Assembly: GCA_965284645.1 (NCBI GenBank)
Contig: OZ260106.1
Coordinates: 1 to 64,000, forward strand
DNA: 64,000 nucleotides
Source of the DNA: JAIBAJ01 sp965284645
Lineage (GTDB): Bacteria; Bacteroidota; Bacteroidia; JAIBAJ01
Reading direction: 5' to 3'
The notes under the pieces were generated by a model. It was not told the DNA's origin and searched no databases. It saw only the letters and a list, made by a program, of their open reading frames with translations. Numbering within the stretch: position 1 is the first letter of the stretch; every line of letters starts with the position of its first letter. Made by a program: the position numbers and the translations under genes. Shown here one piece after another: positions 1 to 9,135 of this stretch.

Positions 1-591
1 TTGAATTCCGGCCAGCAAAGCAGGTAAGGCTTCGTTGGGGCCCAAAGTTTTTATCACCACTGTATAATCGTCTACTACTTGGATACCGTTTAATTCTTTG
101 GTTTTGCCGGCATAGAAGTCTTCGGCACCGAGCAGCACATTTTTAAAGGTAGAAGCAAAGGCCACATTGGAAGGTTTATTCGTACAAAGTTGTTCGAAGC
201 TAAACTTCACATCTTCGGCATTGAACTCCCGGCCTTCGCCACCCGAGAAGCAGGCATCATCTTGAAACTTGACACCTTTTCTAAGGGTAAATTTATAAAC
301 GGATGCACTGGAATCGGATTCAAAGGATTCGGCAAGGGCGGGAACCACTTTTCCATCGGCGGCGATTCGAGTAAGACCTTCCAACACATTGGAGGCAGCT
401 TGTGCCGAGGCCAAATCATTGATGGCGCTGGGCAAAATAGAGGTATAAGGTTTTCCAGAAAAGAAGACTTCTCCGCCCAACACCACATCACCTGATGCAG
501 TCCTGATTTCAGGTTTGGGTTCGGAAGAGCAAGCCATAATTAACATTCCGAAAAGACTAATTCCACTGGCGATTAATAAGTTTTTTTTCAT
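1..591 (-). CDS. Peptide/nickel ABC transporter substrate-binding lipoprotein (SBP_bac_5), 3' part outside window
   Basis: The minus-strand frame is open from an ATG at 589-591 to the window edge (197 codons). The N-terminus is a lipoprotein signal with lipobox LIMAC, so the protein is probably anchored in the periplasm-facing membrane. It continues with features of the OppA/DppA solute-binding family: a segment around SNVLEGLTRI, then KFTLRKGVKFQDD and FNAEDVKFSFEQL, which are the usual order of conserved blocks. The family delivers oligopeptides or similar ligands to an ABC importer. The C-terminal two thirds lie beyond base 1, so substrate class cannot be judged. It is divergent from the gene at 768. 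Confidence 0.85.
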   Translation of the reverse strand, partial: MKKNLLIASGISLFGMLIMACSSEPKPEIRTASGDVVLGGEVFFSGKPYTSILPSAINDLASAQAASNVLEGLTRIAADGKVVPALAESFESDSSASVYKFTLRKGVKFQDDACFSGGEGREFNAEDVKFSFEQLCTNKPSNVAFASTFKNVLLGAEDFYAGKTKELNGIQVVDDYTVVIKTLGPNEALPALLAGIQ

Positions 592-767
592 GTATAGTAA
601 CAATTAGAACAAAAGTAAGTAATAGCCTTCAATTCCTATTAAAACTGATATTTATCCTTAAACTTGAAGGACGAAATAAGGTTGCAAAAGGAAAATTGTC
701 TAAAAAATTTTTTTTGTGTTCAAGAAAAACTTATCATTGTAGTCTGAAAAAAAACCTCTAAAAAATC

Positions 768-1571
768 ATGTTTAAGAGCAAGAAACTCACATTCCTCTTT
801 GCATTTCTAGGCTTAGTCTCACAAGCATTTGCTGGCGTGATTACCTTGGAAGGGAACTATCAAGGCAAGAATCTTTATGTTCAGAACCCTTTCGCCTCTT
901 CAGGCGTCGGTTTTTGCACATATGAGGTTCAAATCAATGGTGTTACCACTACAGACGAGATTCAATCCAGTGCTTATGAAATTGATTTCTCCTTCTTCCA
1001 ATTGGCTTTAGGCTCTAAGGTTGAAGTTAAAATTAAGCACAAGGATGAGTGCAAACCAAAGGTATTGAATCCGGAAGTGCTTAAACCAATGAGCACCTTT
1101 GAAATCGAGGCCTTGAAAGTGAATCCGAACGGTCAGTTATTGGTAACTACAAAAGGTGAAGTTGGTAAACTTACTTATTATATCGAGCAATTCCGTTGGA
1201 ACAAATGGGTGGTTGTAGGTGAATTTGAAGGCAAAGGTGTACCGCAATCTTCAGACTATTCCTACAGCATTGCAACAGTTCACAGCGGTGAAAACCGTTT
1301 CCGTTTGAAACAAATAGATGGAACAGGCAAACCTCGTTACTCTTTTGAAACCAAACTTCGTTCACCATTGCCAGAAGTAACCTGGAGCCCAGGTGATGGT
1401 AAGAAAGTAGGTGATGAAATCAAATTTTCTGATAAAACCATGTATGAAATTTACAATGCTTATGGAAACATTGTAGACAAAGGCATTTCTGATCGTATTA
1501 GTGTAGCCAAACTTGAAAAAGGAGCTTATTACTTAAACTACGACAACAAAACAGCTTCGTTTAAGAAATAA
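768..1571 (+). CDS. Secreted protein with type IX sorting-like C-terminus, unknown function
   Basis: A 267-residue protein with a clear signal peptide (about residues 1-22, ending SQAFA). I do not recognise the central part. The last 45 residues (TMYEIYNAYGNIVDKG, then LEKGAYYLNY and a final basic FKK) resemble the C-terminal T9SS type A sorting domain, in which a beta strand, a G-x-V-x-x-G turn and an L-x-x-G-x-Y motif recur. A T9SS plug protein is encoded at 2605-3921. Inference: exported across the outer membrane by T9SS. A rho-independent terminator follows directly. Confidence 0.7.
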   Translation: MFKSKKLTFLFAFLGLVSQAFAGVITLEGNYQGKNLYVQNPFASSGVGFCTYEVQINGVTTTDEIQSSAYEIDFSFFQLALGSKVEVKIKHKDECKPKVLNPEVLKPMSTFEIEALKVNPNGQLLVTTKGEVGKLTYYIEQFRWNKWVVVGEFEGKGVPQSSDYSYSIATVHSGENRFRLKQIDGTGKPRYSFETKLRSPLPEVTWSPGDGKKVGDEIKFSDKTMYEIYNAYGNIVDKGISDRISVAKLEKGAYYLNYDNKTASFKK

Positions 1572-1590
1572 ATTTTAGAACTATTTCATT

Positions 1591-1627
1591 AAATGCCAAT
1601 CCAATTCGGGTTGGCATTTTTATTTTT
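1591..1627 (+). terminator. Rho-independent terminator
   Basis: A 12-bp perfect stem (AAATGCCAATCC with GGGTTGGCATTT), a 5-nt loop and a T-rich tail lie 20 bp after the stop codon of the secreted protein at 768-1571. Confidence 0.85.
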
Positions 1628-1632
1628 ACCCC

Positions 1633-2031
1633 ATGAATAAAATTGAGCATTTAGGCATTGCTGTAAAAAACCTAGAAGTAGCGAATGCCACTTACACCAA
1701 GCTTTTTGGCCCACCCTATAAAACTGAACGGGTAGAAAGCGAAGGGGTGCATACTAGCTTTTTTAAGGCGGGGCCAAATAAAATTGAATTGCTGGAAGCA
1801 ACAAAACCAGAAAGCGCTATTGCCAAATTCTTAGAAAAGAAAGGAGAAGGCTTGCACCATGTAGCTTTTGATGTAGACGATATCCATGCCGAAATGGAAC
1901 GCCTGAAACAGGAAGGCTTTACCTTATTAAATGTTGAACCTAAAAAGGGGGCTGACAATAAACTTATATGCTTTGTGCACCCCAAGGATAGCCACGGAGT
2001 TTTAATCGAACTTTGCCAAGAAATAAAATAA
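1633..2031 (+). CDS. mce: Methylmalonyl-CoA epimerase
   Basis: A 132-residue glyoxalase/VOC-fold protein that interconverts (R)- and (S)-methylmalonyl-CoA in propionyl-CoA metabolism. Visible family blocks are the opening KIEHLGIAVKNLE, the metal-binding region GEGLHHVAFDVDD and the C-terminal HPKDSHGVLIELCQ, whose His and Glu are metal ligands in the family. Length is normal. The stop codon overlaps the next gene's ATG (TAATG), suggesting translational coupling with the DUF3109 gene. Confidence 0.93.
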   Translation: MNKIEHLGIAVKNLEVANATYTKLFGPPYKTERVESEGVHTSFFKAGPNKIELLEATKPESAIAKFLEKKGEGLHHVAFDVDDIHAEMERLKQEGFTLLNVEPKKGADNKLICFVHPKDSHGVLIELCQEIK

Positions 2032-2603
2032 TGTATGCCATCCAACATACCCTAGTAAGCGATGAACTATTCCAACGCAAATTTGTATGCGATTTAAAGG
2101 CATGCAAGGGTGCTTGTTGTGTAGAAGGCGATGGCGGGGCACCCTTATCCGATAAAGAAGCGATTGCGCTTGAAGCGATTTATGAAGATGTAAAACCCTT
2201 TATGAACTCAAACGGAATTAAGGCAGTGGAGCAACAAGGCACTTCGATAAGCGATGCGGAAGGCGAACTTTCTACCCCTTTGGTCAACAATAAAGAATGT
2301 GCTTATGTGGTTTTTGAAGCCGATGGTTTGGCCTCCTGTGCCATTGAGAAAGCCTGGAAAGCTGGAAAGGTTGATTTCCAAAAGCCAGTTTCATGCCACC
2401 TCTACCCTGTTCGAATAACCGAATACGAAGGCTTTGATGCTGTAAACTACCATGAATGGAGCATTTGCAAACCTGCCTGTAGCTGTGGAGCCAAATTGGA
2501 TGTACCGGTGTATCGCTTTCTGAAAGATTCTTTGGTGAGGAAGTACGGAAATGAATGGTTTGAAGAATTGGATGCTATTTACCAACAGCTTCATAAGTCT
2601 TGA
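2031..2603 (+). CDS. DUF3109 family protein
   Basis: 190 residues from the ATG at 2031. A TTG at 2013 is in frame, but the ATG overlapping the mce stop is the better start and fits the family's MYAIQ-type N-terminus. The protein is Cys-rich: CDLKACKGACC near the N-terminus, a central SCHLYPVRI and a late CKPACSCG. The cysteine arrangement resembles an Fe-S or zinc site, as in the DUF3109 / YkgJ-like group. Function is not established. It is coupled to mce by a 1-base overlap. Confidence 0.88.
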   Translation: MYAIQHTLVSDELFQRKFVCDLKACKGACCVEGDGGAPLSDKEAIALEAIYEDVKPFMNSNGIKAVEQQGTSISDAEGELSTPLVNNKECAYVVFEADGLASCAIEKAWKAGKVDFQKPVSCHLYPVRITEYEGFDAVNYHEWSICKPACSCGAKLDVPVYRFLKDSLVRKYGNEWFEELDAIYQQLHKS

Positions 2604-2604
2604 A

Positions 2605-3921
2605 TTATCGGTTTAGAACATAATCCAAAGGATTAAAAAAGCCTACTCCCACTAGGCGGTCATAAGGAATTCCCGGTTCTTTGTTATAAACCAAAATCGT
2701 GTAGGAATTATTGGTTTCAAAATGGCTTCCTTCTACCAGTCTTGCATCGATTTCCTTCTTCTTGTCGGGCACAAATACATATTGATAATTGTATAATCCT
2801 TGTTTTATAAAAGGGGCACATTCGTAGCGTAGGAGCACATCGTTATAGGTCATTCTAAATTCCGGCTTAAGCTGCCAATCACTAATACCACCGAAGACAT
2901 AGTAATTCCCATCTTTTCGGGGTTCTTTATCATCGAGGGCAAAATGAACAACCACATAATCGCATTCAATGGTTGGATCGCCGCCTTCTTGTCGGGCGAT
3001 ATAATACATTCCATTTAAATCGTTGTAGAAATCATAGCGCAAACTACTGCGGGGTCGGTCCACATTAAGCCAAGCTTCTATTTGTTTTCCTTGCCAATCG
3101 ATATGAGCGACATTAAATGAGTTAAAACGTATGGTTTTGAGGTCAAATATTCGAAACTCGCTTCCTCCTTCAAAGCAATTATCGGCATCATAATTATAAT
3201 CCAGTTTGTTTTGGTTGACAAACATGGGTTTTAGGGTGGTGATAGCATTGTCCAAACGGTAATTTTGAAAAACAACGGTTTTTATATCCCACACATTGGT
3301 CACGTTGTAAGTGGCTGGATACGAAATAAAAAAGTCAAGTTCCTGGTGCGAATCCCTTTGTTCGATAATCGTACTGCGGTGAAGGCTTCCACCAACGGTC
3401 ATTTTCTCTTCCCACACATAAAATCGTCTACTAATGACAATATTTTCGGGATCATCTTTATAAACAGTGAGCAGGTAATTGCCTGATTTCTTAAACTTGA
3501 TATTGTTATTGGGGAAAACGGTTCGGTAGTGGGTATACTTTTGAATGGTATTCAGGGAAAAGTCGTAACTGACAATTTGGTCGTTTTGGAAAGGTCCGAT
3601 ATAGTTCATCGACGACATATCGGTAGCTTGCCAATCGGCGGTGCAATGGACAAAGGTGAAGTAGTAATTTTTGTAATCGGCATCCAAATCATCGAAATCC
3701 AAAACCAGGCGTTCTCCTTTTCCTAAATTGACTATGGGATAGCTAAACTCGTTACCTTCCTTGTAAAGCCGAACGGTTTTTAAATTGGCTACATAAACGA
3801 AATCTTCGTACCTCAGCTCTGTTGAATTGTAGTAATCCTCCTCTTGGGCCCAACCCGAACGTATGTCGAGCAATACCATCAAGGCAAGCAAAAAAGGCAG
3901 AAAAAATCGGACTTTAGGCAT
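2605..3921 (-). CDS. Type IX secretion system plug protein (DUF5103 family)
   Basis: 438 residues with a signal peptide ending GWAQ. The N-terminal region (RYEDFVYVANLKTVRLYKEG, then YYFTFVHCTADWQ) is the conserved start of the DUF5103 family. Members plug the SprA translocon of the Bacteroidota type IX secretion system when no substrate is passing. The C-terminus carries a carbohydrate-binding-like beta fold (YYVFGGISDW). Length and order fit the family. It stands alone, convergent with the DUF3109 gene and divergent from ftsX. Confidence 0.85.
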   Translation of the reverse strand: MPKVRFFLPFLLALMVLLDIRSGWAQEEDYYNSTELRYEDFVYVANLKTVRLYKEGNEFSYPIVNLGKGERLVLDFDDLDADYKNYYFTFVHCTADWQATDMSSMNYIGPFQNDQIVSYDFSLNTIQKYTHYRTVFPNNNIKFKKSGNYLLTVYKDDPENIVISRRFYVWEEKMTVGGSLHRSTIIEQRDSHQELDFFISYPATYNVTNVWDIKTVVFQNYRLDNAITTLKPMFVNQNKLDYNYDADNCFEGGSEFRIFDLKTIRFNSFNVAHIDWQGKQIEAWLNVDRPRSSLRYDFYNDLNGMYYIARQEGGDPTIECDYVVVHFALDDKEPRKDGNYYVFGGISDWQLKPEFRMTYNDVLLRYECAPFIKQGLYNYQYVFVPDKKKEIDARLVEGSHFETNNSYTILVYNKEPGIPYDRLVGVGFFNPLDYVLNR

Positions 3922-4068
3922 AAATGAACAGGTTTCCTAAGGCAAAGGTAATCGCAGAGACTATGCATTTTTCTAAATAAATCTCAAAAGTCACCTGTGC
4001 ATAAGTTCATTGTTTAACACAATAAGTGCCAAACCCAAACGCTATACTTGCAAAAATATTTCCAACCT

Positions 4069-4944
4069 ATGGATCAGAACGAGGCAAAACTTGAAAAGCG
4101 GAAATTACAATCGTCGGTTGTTTCTTCGATTGTTAGTATCACCTTGGTTTTATTTATGTTAGGCATATTGGGAATGGTGGTCTTATATGCACAAACCTTA
4201 GGCAATTTCGTAAAAGAAAACATTGGTTTTTCAGTGGTGATGAAAGAAACAAGTAAGGAAGCCGATATTGTACAATTTCAGAAAACTTTGGATGCCAAGG
4301 ATTATGTTAAGTACACCGAATATGTTACCCGTGATGAGGCAGCCAAGCGCTTACAGGCCGAGCTGGGTGAAGATTTTGTTTCCTTCTTGGGGTACAATCC
4401 GTTGCTGGCCACCATTGATGTAAAAATGAAGGCCGATTATGCCAATCCGGATAGCATGTCCGTAATCGAACGCGATCTTAAAAACAATCCTGACATCCAA
4501 GAGGTCTTTTACCAAAAGGATTTGGTGACTTTAGTAAACGAAAATTTACGCCGAATCGGAGTAGTCATTTTATTATTCTGTAGTTTGCTTTCCATTGTTG
4601 CGGTAGCCCTCATCAACAATACAATCCGTTTGAGCATTTACAGTAAACGCTTCTTAATCAAGACCATGCAATTGGTAGGAGCCACCCAAGGTTTTATTCG
4701 TCGCCCATTTGTAGTGCAAGGAATTACCCAAGGAATTATTGGCGCTCTCATTGCCAATGTATTGATCGGATTTATGATGTATTGGGTAAGAAGCAGCTTC
4801 CCTGAAATCTTTTCACTTGATATCGAAATCAGTTTACTACTTTTCATTCTCGTTTTTTTGTTGGGCATCATTATTACAGCAATTTCAACTACCTTTGCCG
4901 TCAGTCGTTATCTTCGTTTGAAACGAGACGAATTATATTACTAA
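4069..4944 (+). CDS. ftsX: Cell-division ABC transporter permease FtsX
   Basis: 291 residues from the ATG at 4069. A TTG 21 bases upstream is in frame but less likely. Topology is typical FtsX: one N-terminal membrane helix (about residues 18-42), an extracellular domain, then three helices, the last ending in FAVSRYLRLKRDELYY. With FtsE it links the divisome to peptidoglycan hydrolases. It is followed after one base by the DUF3098 gene and then uppP and truB, an order I regard as common in Bacteroidota. Confidence 0.93.
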   Translation: MDQNEAKLEKRKLQSSVVSSIVSITLVLFMLGILGMVVLYAQTLGNFVKENIGFSVVMKETSKEADIVQFQKTLDAKDYVKYTEYVTRDEAAKRLQAELGEDFVSFLGYNPLLATIDVKMKADYANPDSMSVIERDLKNNPDIQEVFYQKDLVTLVNENLRRIGVVILLFCSLLSIVAVALINNTIRLSIYSKRFLIKTMQLVGATQGFIRRPFVVQGITQGIIGALIANVLIGFMMYWVRSSFPEIFSLDIEISLLLFILVFLLGIIITAISTTFAVSRYLRLKRDELYY

Positions 4945-4945
4945 G

Positions 4946-5230
4946 ATGAGCAAAACTGAAAAGAAAGTTACCAAGCCAACTTCGGCTTCTGCAAGCAAAC
5001 CAGCCTTCAAAACTGACTTTGCCTTTGGAAAAGAAAACTACATTTTATTGTTGGTAGGTTTAGCCTTTATTGTGGTTGGATTCATTCTAATGGCCGGCGG
5101 TGGTAGCGAAGACCCAAATGTATTCAATGAAGAAATCTTTTCAACCCGCCGTATTACAATAGCACCTATTGTGGTATTAACCGGTTTCATCATCGAAATC
5201 TTTGCCATTATGCGCAAACCTAAAGACTAA
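4946..5230 (+). CDS. DUF3098 small membrane protein
   Basis: 94 residues. A Lys/Ser-rich N-terminal tail is followed by two hydrophobic segments (about residues 33-51 and 70-86) around a short loop with STRRITIAPIVVL. This matches the DUF3098 family found between ftsX and uppP in Bacteroidota. Its role is unknown; position suggests a link to cell division or envelope growth. Confidence 0.88.
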   Translation: MSKTEKKVTKPTSASASKPAFKTDFAFGKENYILLLVGLAFIVVGFILMAGGGSEDPNVFNEEIFSTRRITIAPIVVLTGFIIEIFAIMRKPKD

Positions 5231-5247
5231 GACCAAGCCTCTTTTTC

Positions 5248-6036
5248 ATGTCCTATTTACAAGCATTTATACTGGCCGTAATTGAAGGCCTAACCGAGTT
5301 TTTGCCTGTTTCGAGCACAGGACATATGATTATCGGTTCCTCTTTAATGGGAATTGCTAGCGACGAGTTTACCAAGGTATTTACAGTTCAAATTCAATTT
5401 GGGACTATACTTTCGGTGGTTTTCCTGTATTGGAAAAAATTCTTTCAAAACTTTGATTTCAAATTTTACTTCACCCTTTTGGTAGCCTTTATTCCGGCAG
5501 CCATATTTGGAAAATTGCTTGGTGAAAAGATTGATGCCTTGCTCGAAAACGTGCAGGTGGTAGCTATCATGCTGGTTCTTGGTGGTATTTTCTTCCTGTT
5601 TCTCGATAAAATTTTCCCCGAAAAAACCACTGAAGAACAAGAAATCAGCTATCCTAAAGCCCTGATTGTTGGCTTGTTCCAATGTATAGCGATGGTTCCG
5701 GGGGTTTCAAGATCGGCCGCAACAATCATTGGCGGACTGTCGCAGGGTTGGAGCCGAAAACAAGCCGCTGAATTTTCCTTTTTCCTTGCTGTTCCGACCA
5801 TGTTTGCTGCCTCAGCCTATAAACTCACCAAGGATTATGTAGTATTAAATGCCGACAACCTAAAACTCTTAGGCTTTGGCAATTTGGTAGGATTTGTTGT
5901 AGGCATTTTAGCCATTCAGTTTTTTGTAGGCATCATTACCAAATACGGATTTAAAGTGTTTGGCTATTATCGCATCGCTTTGGGTCTTGGAATTCTGATT
6001 TTGATGTACCTCGGTGTAGACCTTAAAATCGTATAA
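5248..6036 (+). CDS. uppP: Undecaprenyl-diphosphatase
   Basis: 262-residue polytopic membrane enzyme that recycles undecaprenyl pyrophosphate to the monophosphate lipid carrier for peptidoglycan and O-antigen synthesis. The two BacA/UppP signatures are present: EGLTEFLPVSSTGH near residue 14 and PGVSRSAATI near residue 155, which carry the catalytic Glu, Ser, His and Arg. Length is normal. The stop is immediately followed by the GTG start of truB. Confidence 0.95.
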   Translation: MSYLQAFILAVIEGLTEFLPVSSTGHMIIGSSLMGIASDEFTKVFTVQIQFGTILSVVFLYWKKFFQNFDFKFYFTLLVAFIPAAIFGKLLGEKIDALLENVQVVAIMLVLGGIFFLFLDKIFPEKTTEEQEISYPKALIVGLFQCIAMVPGVSRSAATIIGGLSQGWSRKQAAEFSFFLAVPTMFAASAYKLTKDYVVLNADNLKLLGFGNLVGFVVGILAIQFFVGIITKYGFKVFGYYRIALGLGILILMYLGVDLKIV

Positions 6037-6774
6037 GTGAACCCAACTTTTGATTTTGCCACAGGCGAAGTGCTTTGTATGAATAAGCCTCTAACCTGGA
6101 CCTCCTTCAATGTGGTCAATTTGGTTAAACTAATTGTAAACAAAAGGTCAGAGCCAAGAATCAAAGTTGGCCATGCCGGAACCTTAGATCCCTTGGCAAC
6201 CGGTGTTTTACTCGTTTGTACCGGAAAAATGACCAAGGAAATTGAGAAGTTGCAAGAAATGGGCAAAACCTATACAGGATCCATTTTACTTGGCGCCACC
6301 ACCCCTTGTTTCGACTTAGAAAAACCAGAGGATGCTACCTATCCGGTATCCCATATTACCGACGAATCCATTTTGAAAGCTGCCCAAACCTTTGTAGGCC
6401 GCATTGAGCAGGTTCCACCTAGTTTTTCAGCCGCTTGGGTAGATGGAAAAAGAGCCTACGATTTAGCCAGAGCCGGACAGGAAGTAGAATTACGTTCTCG
6501 AACCATTACCATTGAGGAATTCTCCATTTCAAACATTCAGCGCTTGAATGACCGTATTACCTTGGATTTTAAGGTTCGTTGTAGCAAGGGAACTTACATT
6601 CGTTCCTTAGCCCGCGATTTAGGTTTTGCCTTGGATAGTGGAGCCTATTTAACGGCTTTGTGTCGCACGGCCATTGGCCCCTACTCTATTGACGATTCAA
6701 TTTCACCTGAAAGGTTTAGAGAACTAATGGGCGTTCCACCAGCCGAAAACAGCCAGAAATCAAGATTTACCTAA
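6037..6774 (+). CDS. truB: tRNA pseudouridine(55) synthase TruB
   Basis: 245 residues. The catalytic block VGHAGTLDPLATGVL (Asp nucleophile) lies near residue 47, and KTYTGSILLGATT and CSKGTYIRSLARDLG follow in the family order. It makes pseudouridine 55 in the T loop of tRNAs. The GTG at 6037 directly abuts the uppP stop and gives the usual N-terminus (FDFATGEVLCMNKP); an ATG 14 codons later would cut into the conserved domain. Confidence 0.94.
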   Translation: MNPTFDFATGEVLCMNKPLTWTSFNVVNLVKLIVNKRSEPRIKVGHAGTLDPLATGVLLVCTGKMTKEIEKLQEMGKTYTGSILLGATTPCFDLEKPEDATYPVSHITDESILKAAQTFVGRIEQVPPSFSAAWVDGKRAYDLARAGQEVELRSRTITIEEFSISNIQRLNDRITLDFKVRCSKGTYIRSLARDLGFALDSGAYLTALCRTAIGPYSIDDSISPERFRELMGVPPAENSQKSRFT

Positions 6775-6848
6775 GCGGAGATATTGGAAACACTCTTTGC
6801 CTAGTTTTAGGAAAGTAGGTTTTGATAATTCTGAAATTCAAAAAAGCC

Positions 6849-7163
6849 CTATAGTTTTTCTATTGAGCTTATTTCGATAATCTTTAACGAATTGCCGAAT
6901 CCACAATTGAACGATTCGTTGGTAAGTTTATAACTCACCTCTACTTCCAAGCTATCCTGTTGAAATTCGGCAGTTAAATTGGTAGGATGAAAGGTTCCAT
7001 TTTCCACATCAATTACCCATCCACAGCCATCCACAGCTACATCCCCGCTAAAACGAACCATTCCAGCATAGGTGGTATCATTTTTAGAGCACGATGACAT
7101 AATAAATAAACCTGAGCAAAGAATAAATAGACTGGCCGATTTAAGCAGGTTGGTTGTTTTCAT
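6849..7163 (-). CDS. Small lipoprotein, unknown function
   Basis: 104 residues with a lipoprotein signal and lipobox near IMSSCSK (Cys about 25). The mature part is short and beta-rich and holds two further cysteines. I do not recognise a family. Its start overlaps the end of the thioesterase gene by 23 bp, so the two are probably co-transcribed. Confidence 0.7.
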   Translation of the reverse strand: MKTTNLLKSASLFILCSGLFIMSSCSKNDTTYAGMVRFSGDVAVDGCGWVIDVENGTFHPTNLTAEFQQDSLEVEVSYKLTNESFNCGFGNSLKIIEISSIEKL

Positions 7164-7599
7164 TGATTTTTGGCAGACTTGATATGACTAAATTTTGAGT
7201 TCCTCTACTGATTACTTTCCCCTCCAAAGTTACAATTTCACAGAACATATTGATGATCTGTTTCCCTTTTCTCACCACAGAGGCCGTGGCTTGCACCTTT
7301 TCACCGCTACGCACAGTTCCAAGCATATCGAGCGAAAGATTTACAGAAACAAAATGCGATTCATTACCCATGGCGGCTACGGTCATGCCCATTACATCGT
7401 CCATAATGGCGGCATGCGTTCCTCCATGCATAAATCCACCCGGGTTACAAAGTTCATCACCAATTTCAAATTCCATGGTAATAAAATTGTCCTCTACTTT
7501 AAGAATGGTACCGCCTAAAAGTCCGGTCAAACCTGGCGCTTGGCCTTTTAGTTTAATTCCGATAGCCGACCTGAAGTAGTCTTTAAATGGATTACTCAC
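7141..7599 (-). CDS. PaaI-type hotdog-fold thioesterase
   Basis: 152 residues of the 4HBT/PaaI acyl-CoA thioesterase group. The core block NPGGFMHGGTHAAIMDDVMG near residue 52 contains the HGG motif and the acidic residue on the long hotdog helix. Substrate cannot be told from sequence. It lies between two small lipoprotein genes on the same strand. Confidence 0.87.
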   Translation of the reverse strand: MSNPFKDYFRSAIGIKLKGQAPGLTGLLGGTILKVEDNFITMEFEIGDELCNPGGFMHGGTHAAIMDDVMGMTVAAMGNESHFVSVNLSLDMLGTVRSGEKVQATASVVRKGKQIINMFCEIVTLEGKVISRGTQNLVISSLPKINENNQPA

Positions 7600-7602
7600 T
7601 GC

Positions 7603-8124
7603 TTAATAGTTTATTTTGAAAATAGTTAAAGACAATTTTCCACCATTTTTTTGTTCCGAGGACTGGTCAACCAACGAAACCGTTACTTGTTTATCCTTAT
7701 CCTTGTCGTTCCACACCGTATAGCCTTCTTCCACGTGGCTTTCACCATATTTTAAGGTATAAAAATCTTTGAATTGTGCAAACAGTTCTTCGGCTCGGGC
7801 GGCATCTTCCAAAAAGAAATCAGCCTCGATATCGTAGAGTTTTCCTTCTTCAAAGCTATAACCTACCATATAATGTTCGCCTTCATCCAGTTCAAACTCA
7901 TAGCTAATGAAAGTATTGCCATCTGATTTTTCGCCCAATTTATTGCCTTGCTCAGCCACCATCACTTCTTTGGGTGTGGCTCCAATATTTACTCCATGAA
8001 ATTGACTATCAGGCACTTTTACAATATCCTGAATTTCCTTTCTTTGAATACAAGCGCTCAAACAGGCAATAAGAAGAAGCGAAAGACCAAGCGACCAAGT
8101 GTATAACGTAGAGATTTTCTTCAT
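7603..8124 (-). CDS. Lipoprotein, unknown function
   Basis: Start placed at the ATG at 8122-8124 because it begins directly with a lipoprotein signal (MKKIST, lipobox LSAC); the frame extends 12 codons further up without a signal-like sequence. 173 residues, acidic, with no recognised domain. Probably the first gene of a unit with the thioesterase and the 104-residue lipoprotein. Confidence 0.7.
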   Translation of the reverse strand: MKKISTLYTWSLGLSLLLIACLSACIQRKEIQDIVKVPDSQFHGVNIGATPKEVMVAEQGNKLGEKSDGNTFISYEFELDEGEHYMVGYSFEEGKLYDIEADFFLEDAARAEELFAQFKDFYTLKYGESHVEEGYTVWNDKDKDKQVTVSLVDQSSEQKNGGKLSLTIFKINY

Positions 8125-8186
8125 GCTAAAAAAGGGCGCAAAGATAAGCTGTAATTGCATGCCAATTCCAAATGAATGCAGGATTA

Positions 8187-8330
8187 GGGGGTGCCCTTTT
8201 CGCCCTTAGCTTTTGGTGGCAAAAATAGGCAGAAGTGCAGGCGAAAAGGTCGGGCTTTACACTGCAAGTCCTCGGCCCTCTCCGCTAGCGCTTCGTTGTC
8301 CTGTGGGCTTTACGTTTCAATCCCTCACCC
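8187..8330 (+). repeat. Dispersed Bacteroidota-type repeat, copy 1
   Basis: Begins GGGGGTGCCC and ends AATCCCTCACCC, with internal conserved words GGTCGGGCTTT, AGTCCTCGG and CCTGTGGGCT. The same words in the same order occur at 60802-60956 and, inverted, at 8754-8849. The segments between the words are variable hairpins. No coding frame is supported here. Confidence 0.7.
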
Positions 8331-8670
8331 GGCTTCCCATTTCACTTTCGTAATAGCACAGGCATTCGCTTTCCCATCAATCCTTCTCAATGGGCTGTCT
8401 TAAACCCAGATTCTGCCAGAGTAAAGCTGAAATGAATAAAATGGAGAAGGCAATTCTAAAATCAAATGGAGAAAGGCTAAGTTTTGGAGGTTTTTTGGGG
8501 GGGGAATGCATTTAAACCCAAATTCAGCATTAGAAATCTATTACAGCTTCCAACTGCTTCAAATACAAGGATTTCAGAACAATTTTTGACTTCAAAATAG
8601 TTTACTATTCCTTCACCCAAAAATTAACCTGAAACCCTCGTCTTTATTGCATTTGAAAGCTTCATTACGA

Positions 8671-8940
8671 TTTCTAATGCGTAATCTGAGTTAAATTTAA
8701 CTGCTATGGAATGAAAAGCAAAGGCCAGGCCCCAGTAAAATGCTATGCGGAGGTGTCGGGCAAGGATAGAGCGTGATACCCCGCAAGCCATTAGCCCCCG
8801 GCATTTTCGGGGGCTAATGGCTGAGGAGTATTAGCGATAGCCTGACCCAACCGCCTAGGAAAATGTTTATAAACGGTAGAATGGTTTTGGGCGGTTGGGG
8901 GCCCGCCAAATTGTATTTAACCCAGATTACGCATTAGAAA
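8671..8940. repeat. Unit bounded by 25-bp inverted repeats
   Basis: TTTCTAATGCGTAATCTGAG at 8671 and its near-perfect reverse complement at 8916-8940 (one mismatch in 25 bp) enclose the repeat at 8754-8849. Related words occur at 8511 and 8400. This looks like a small non-autonomous element or its remains; no gene is present. Confidence 0.5.
8754..8849 (-). repeat. Dispersed Bacteroidota-type repeat, copy 2 (inverted)
   Basis: The reverse complement contains GGTCAGGCTATCGC, CTCCTCAGCC, a perfect hairpin (8789-8820) and CTCTATCCTTGCCCGAC, matching the word order of the copies at 8187-8330 and 60802-60956. Confidence 0.6.
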
Positions 8941-9070
8941 TGCATAAACGATTAACCAGTTGTAAATCAATTTGTATGGCCAAATTGATAACAACTGTTA
9001 AATCGGGGTAAACCCAAATAAATCAAGTAGTTCGGATTAATAAATCCTCCTATTGATTAATTTGGGTTTA
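8916..9070 (-). repeat. Palindromic repeat shared with 11551-11717
   Basis: On the minus strand this reads CCAAATTAATCAAT, ATCCGAACTACTTGATTTA, then ACTGGTTAATCGTTTATGCA. The same words occur in order on the plus strand at 11551-11717. The 5' half can fold into a long hairpin (AAACCCAAAT with ATTTGGGTTT). Noncoding as far as I can see. Confidence 0.55.
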
Positions 9071-9135
9071 AAGAAATAAATCAATTACCTACTGTAAAAA
9101 TTCGCCGGCCACAGATTGTTTATGCAGGTTGTGGG

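Noticed and set aside
8160..9130. Protein genes in the 970-bp gap before bestrophin (for example plus frame 8191-8403)
   Set aside because: The frame lies wholly inside a dispersed repeat with hairpins; no start context or family resemblance.
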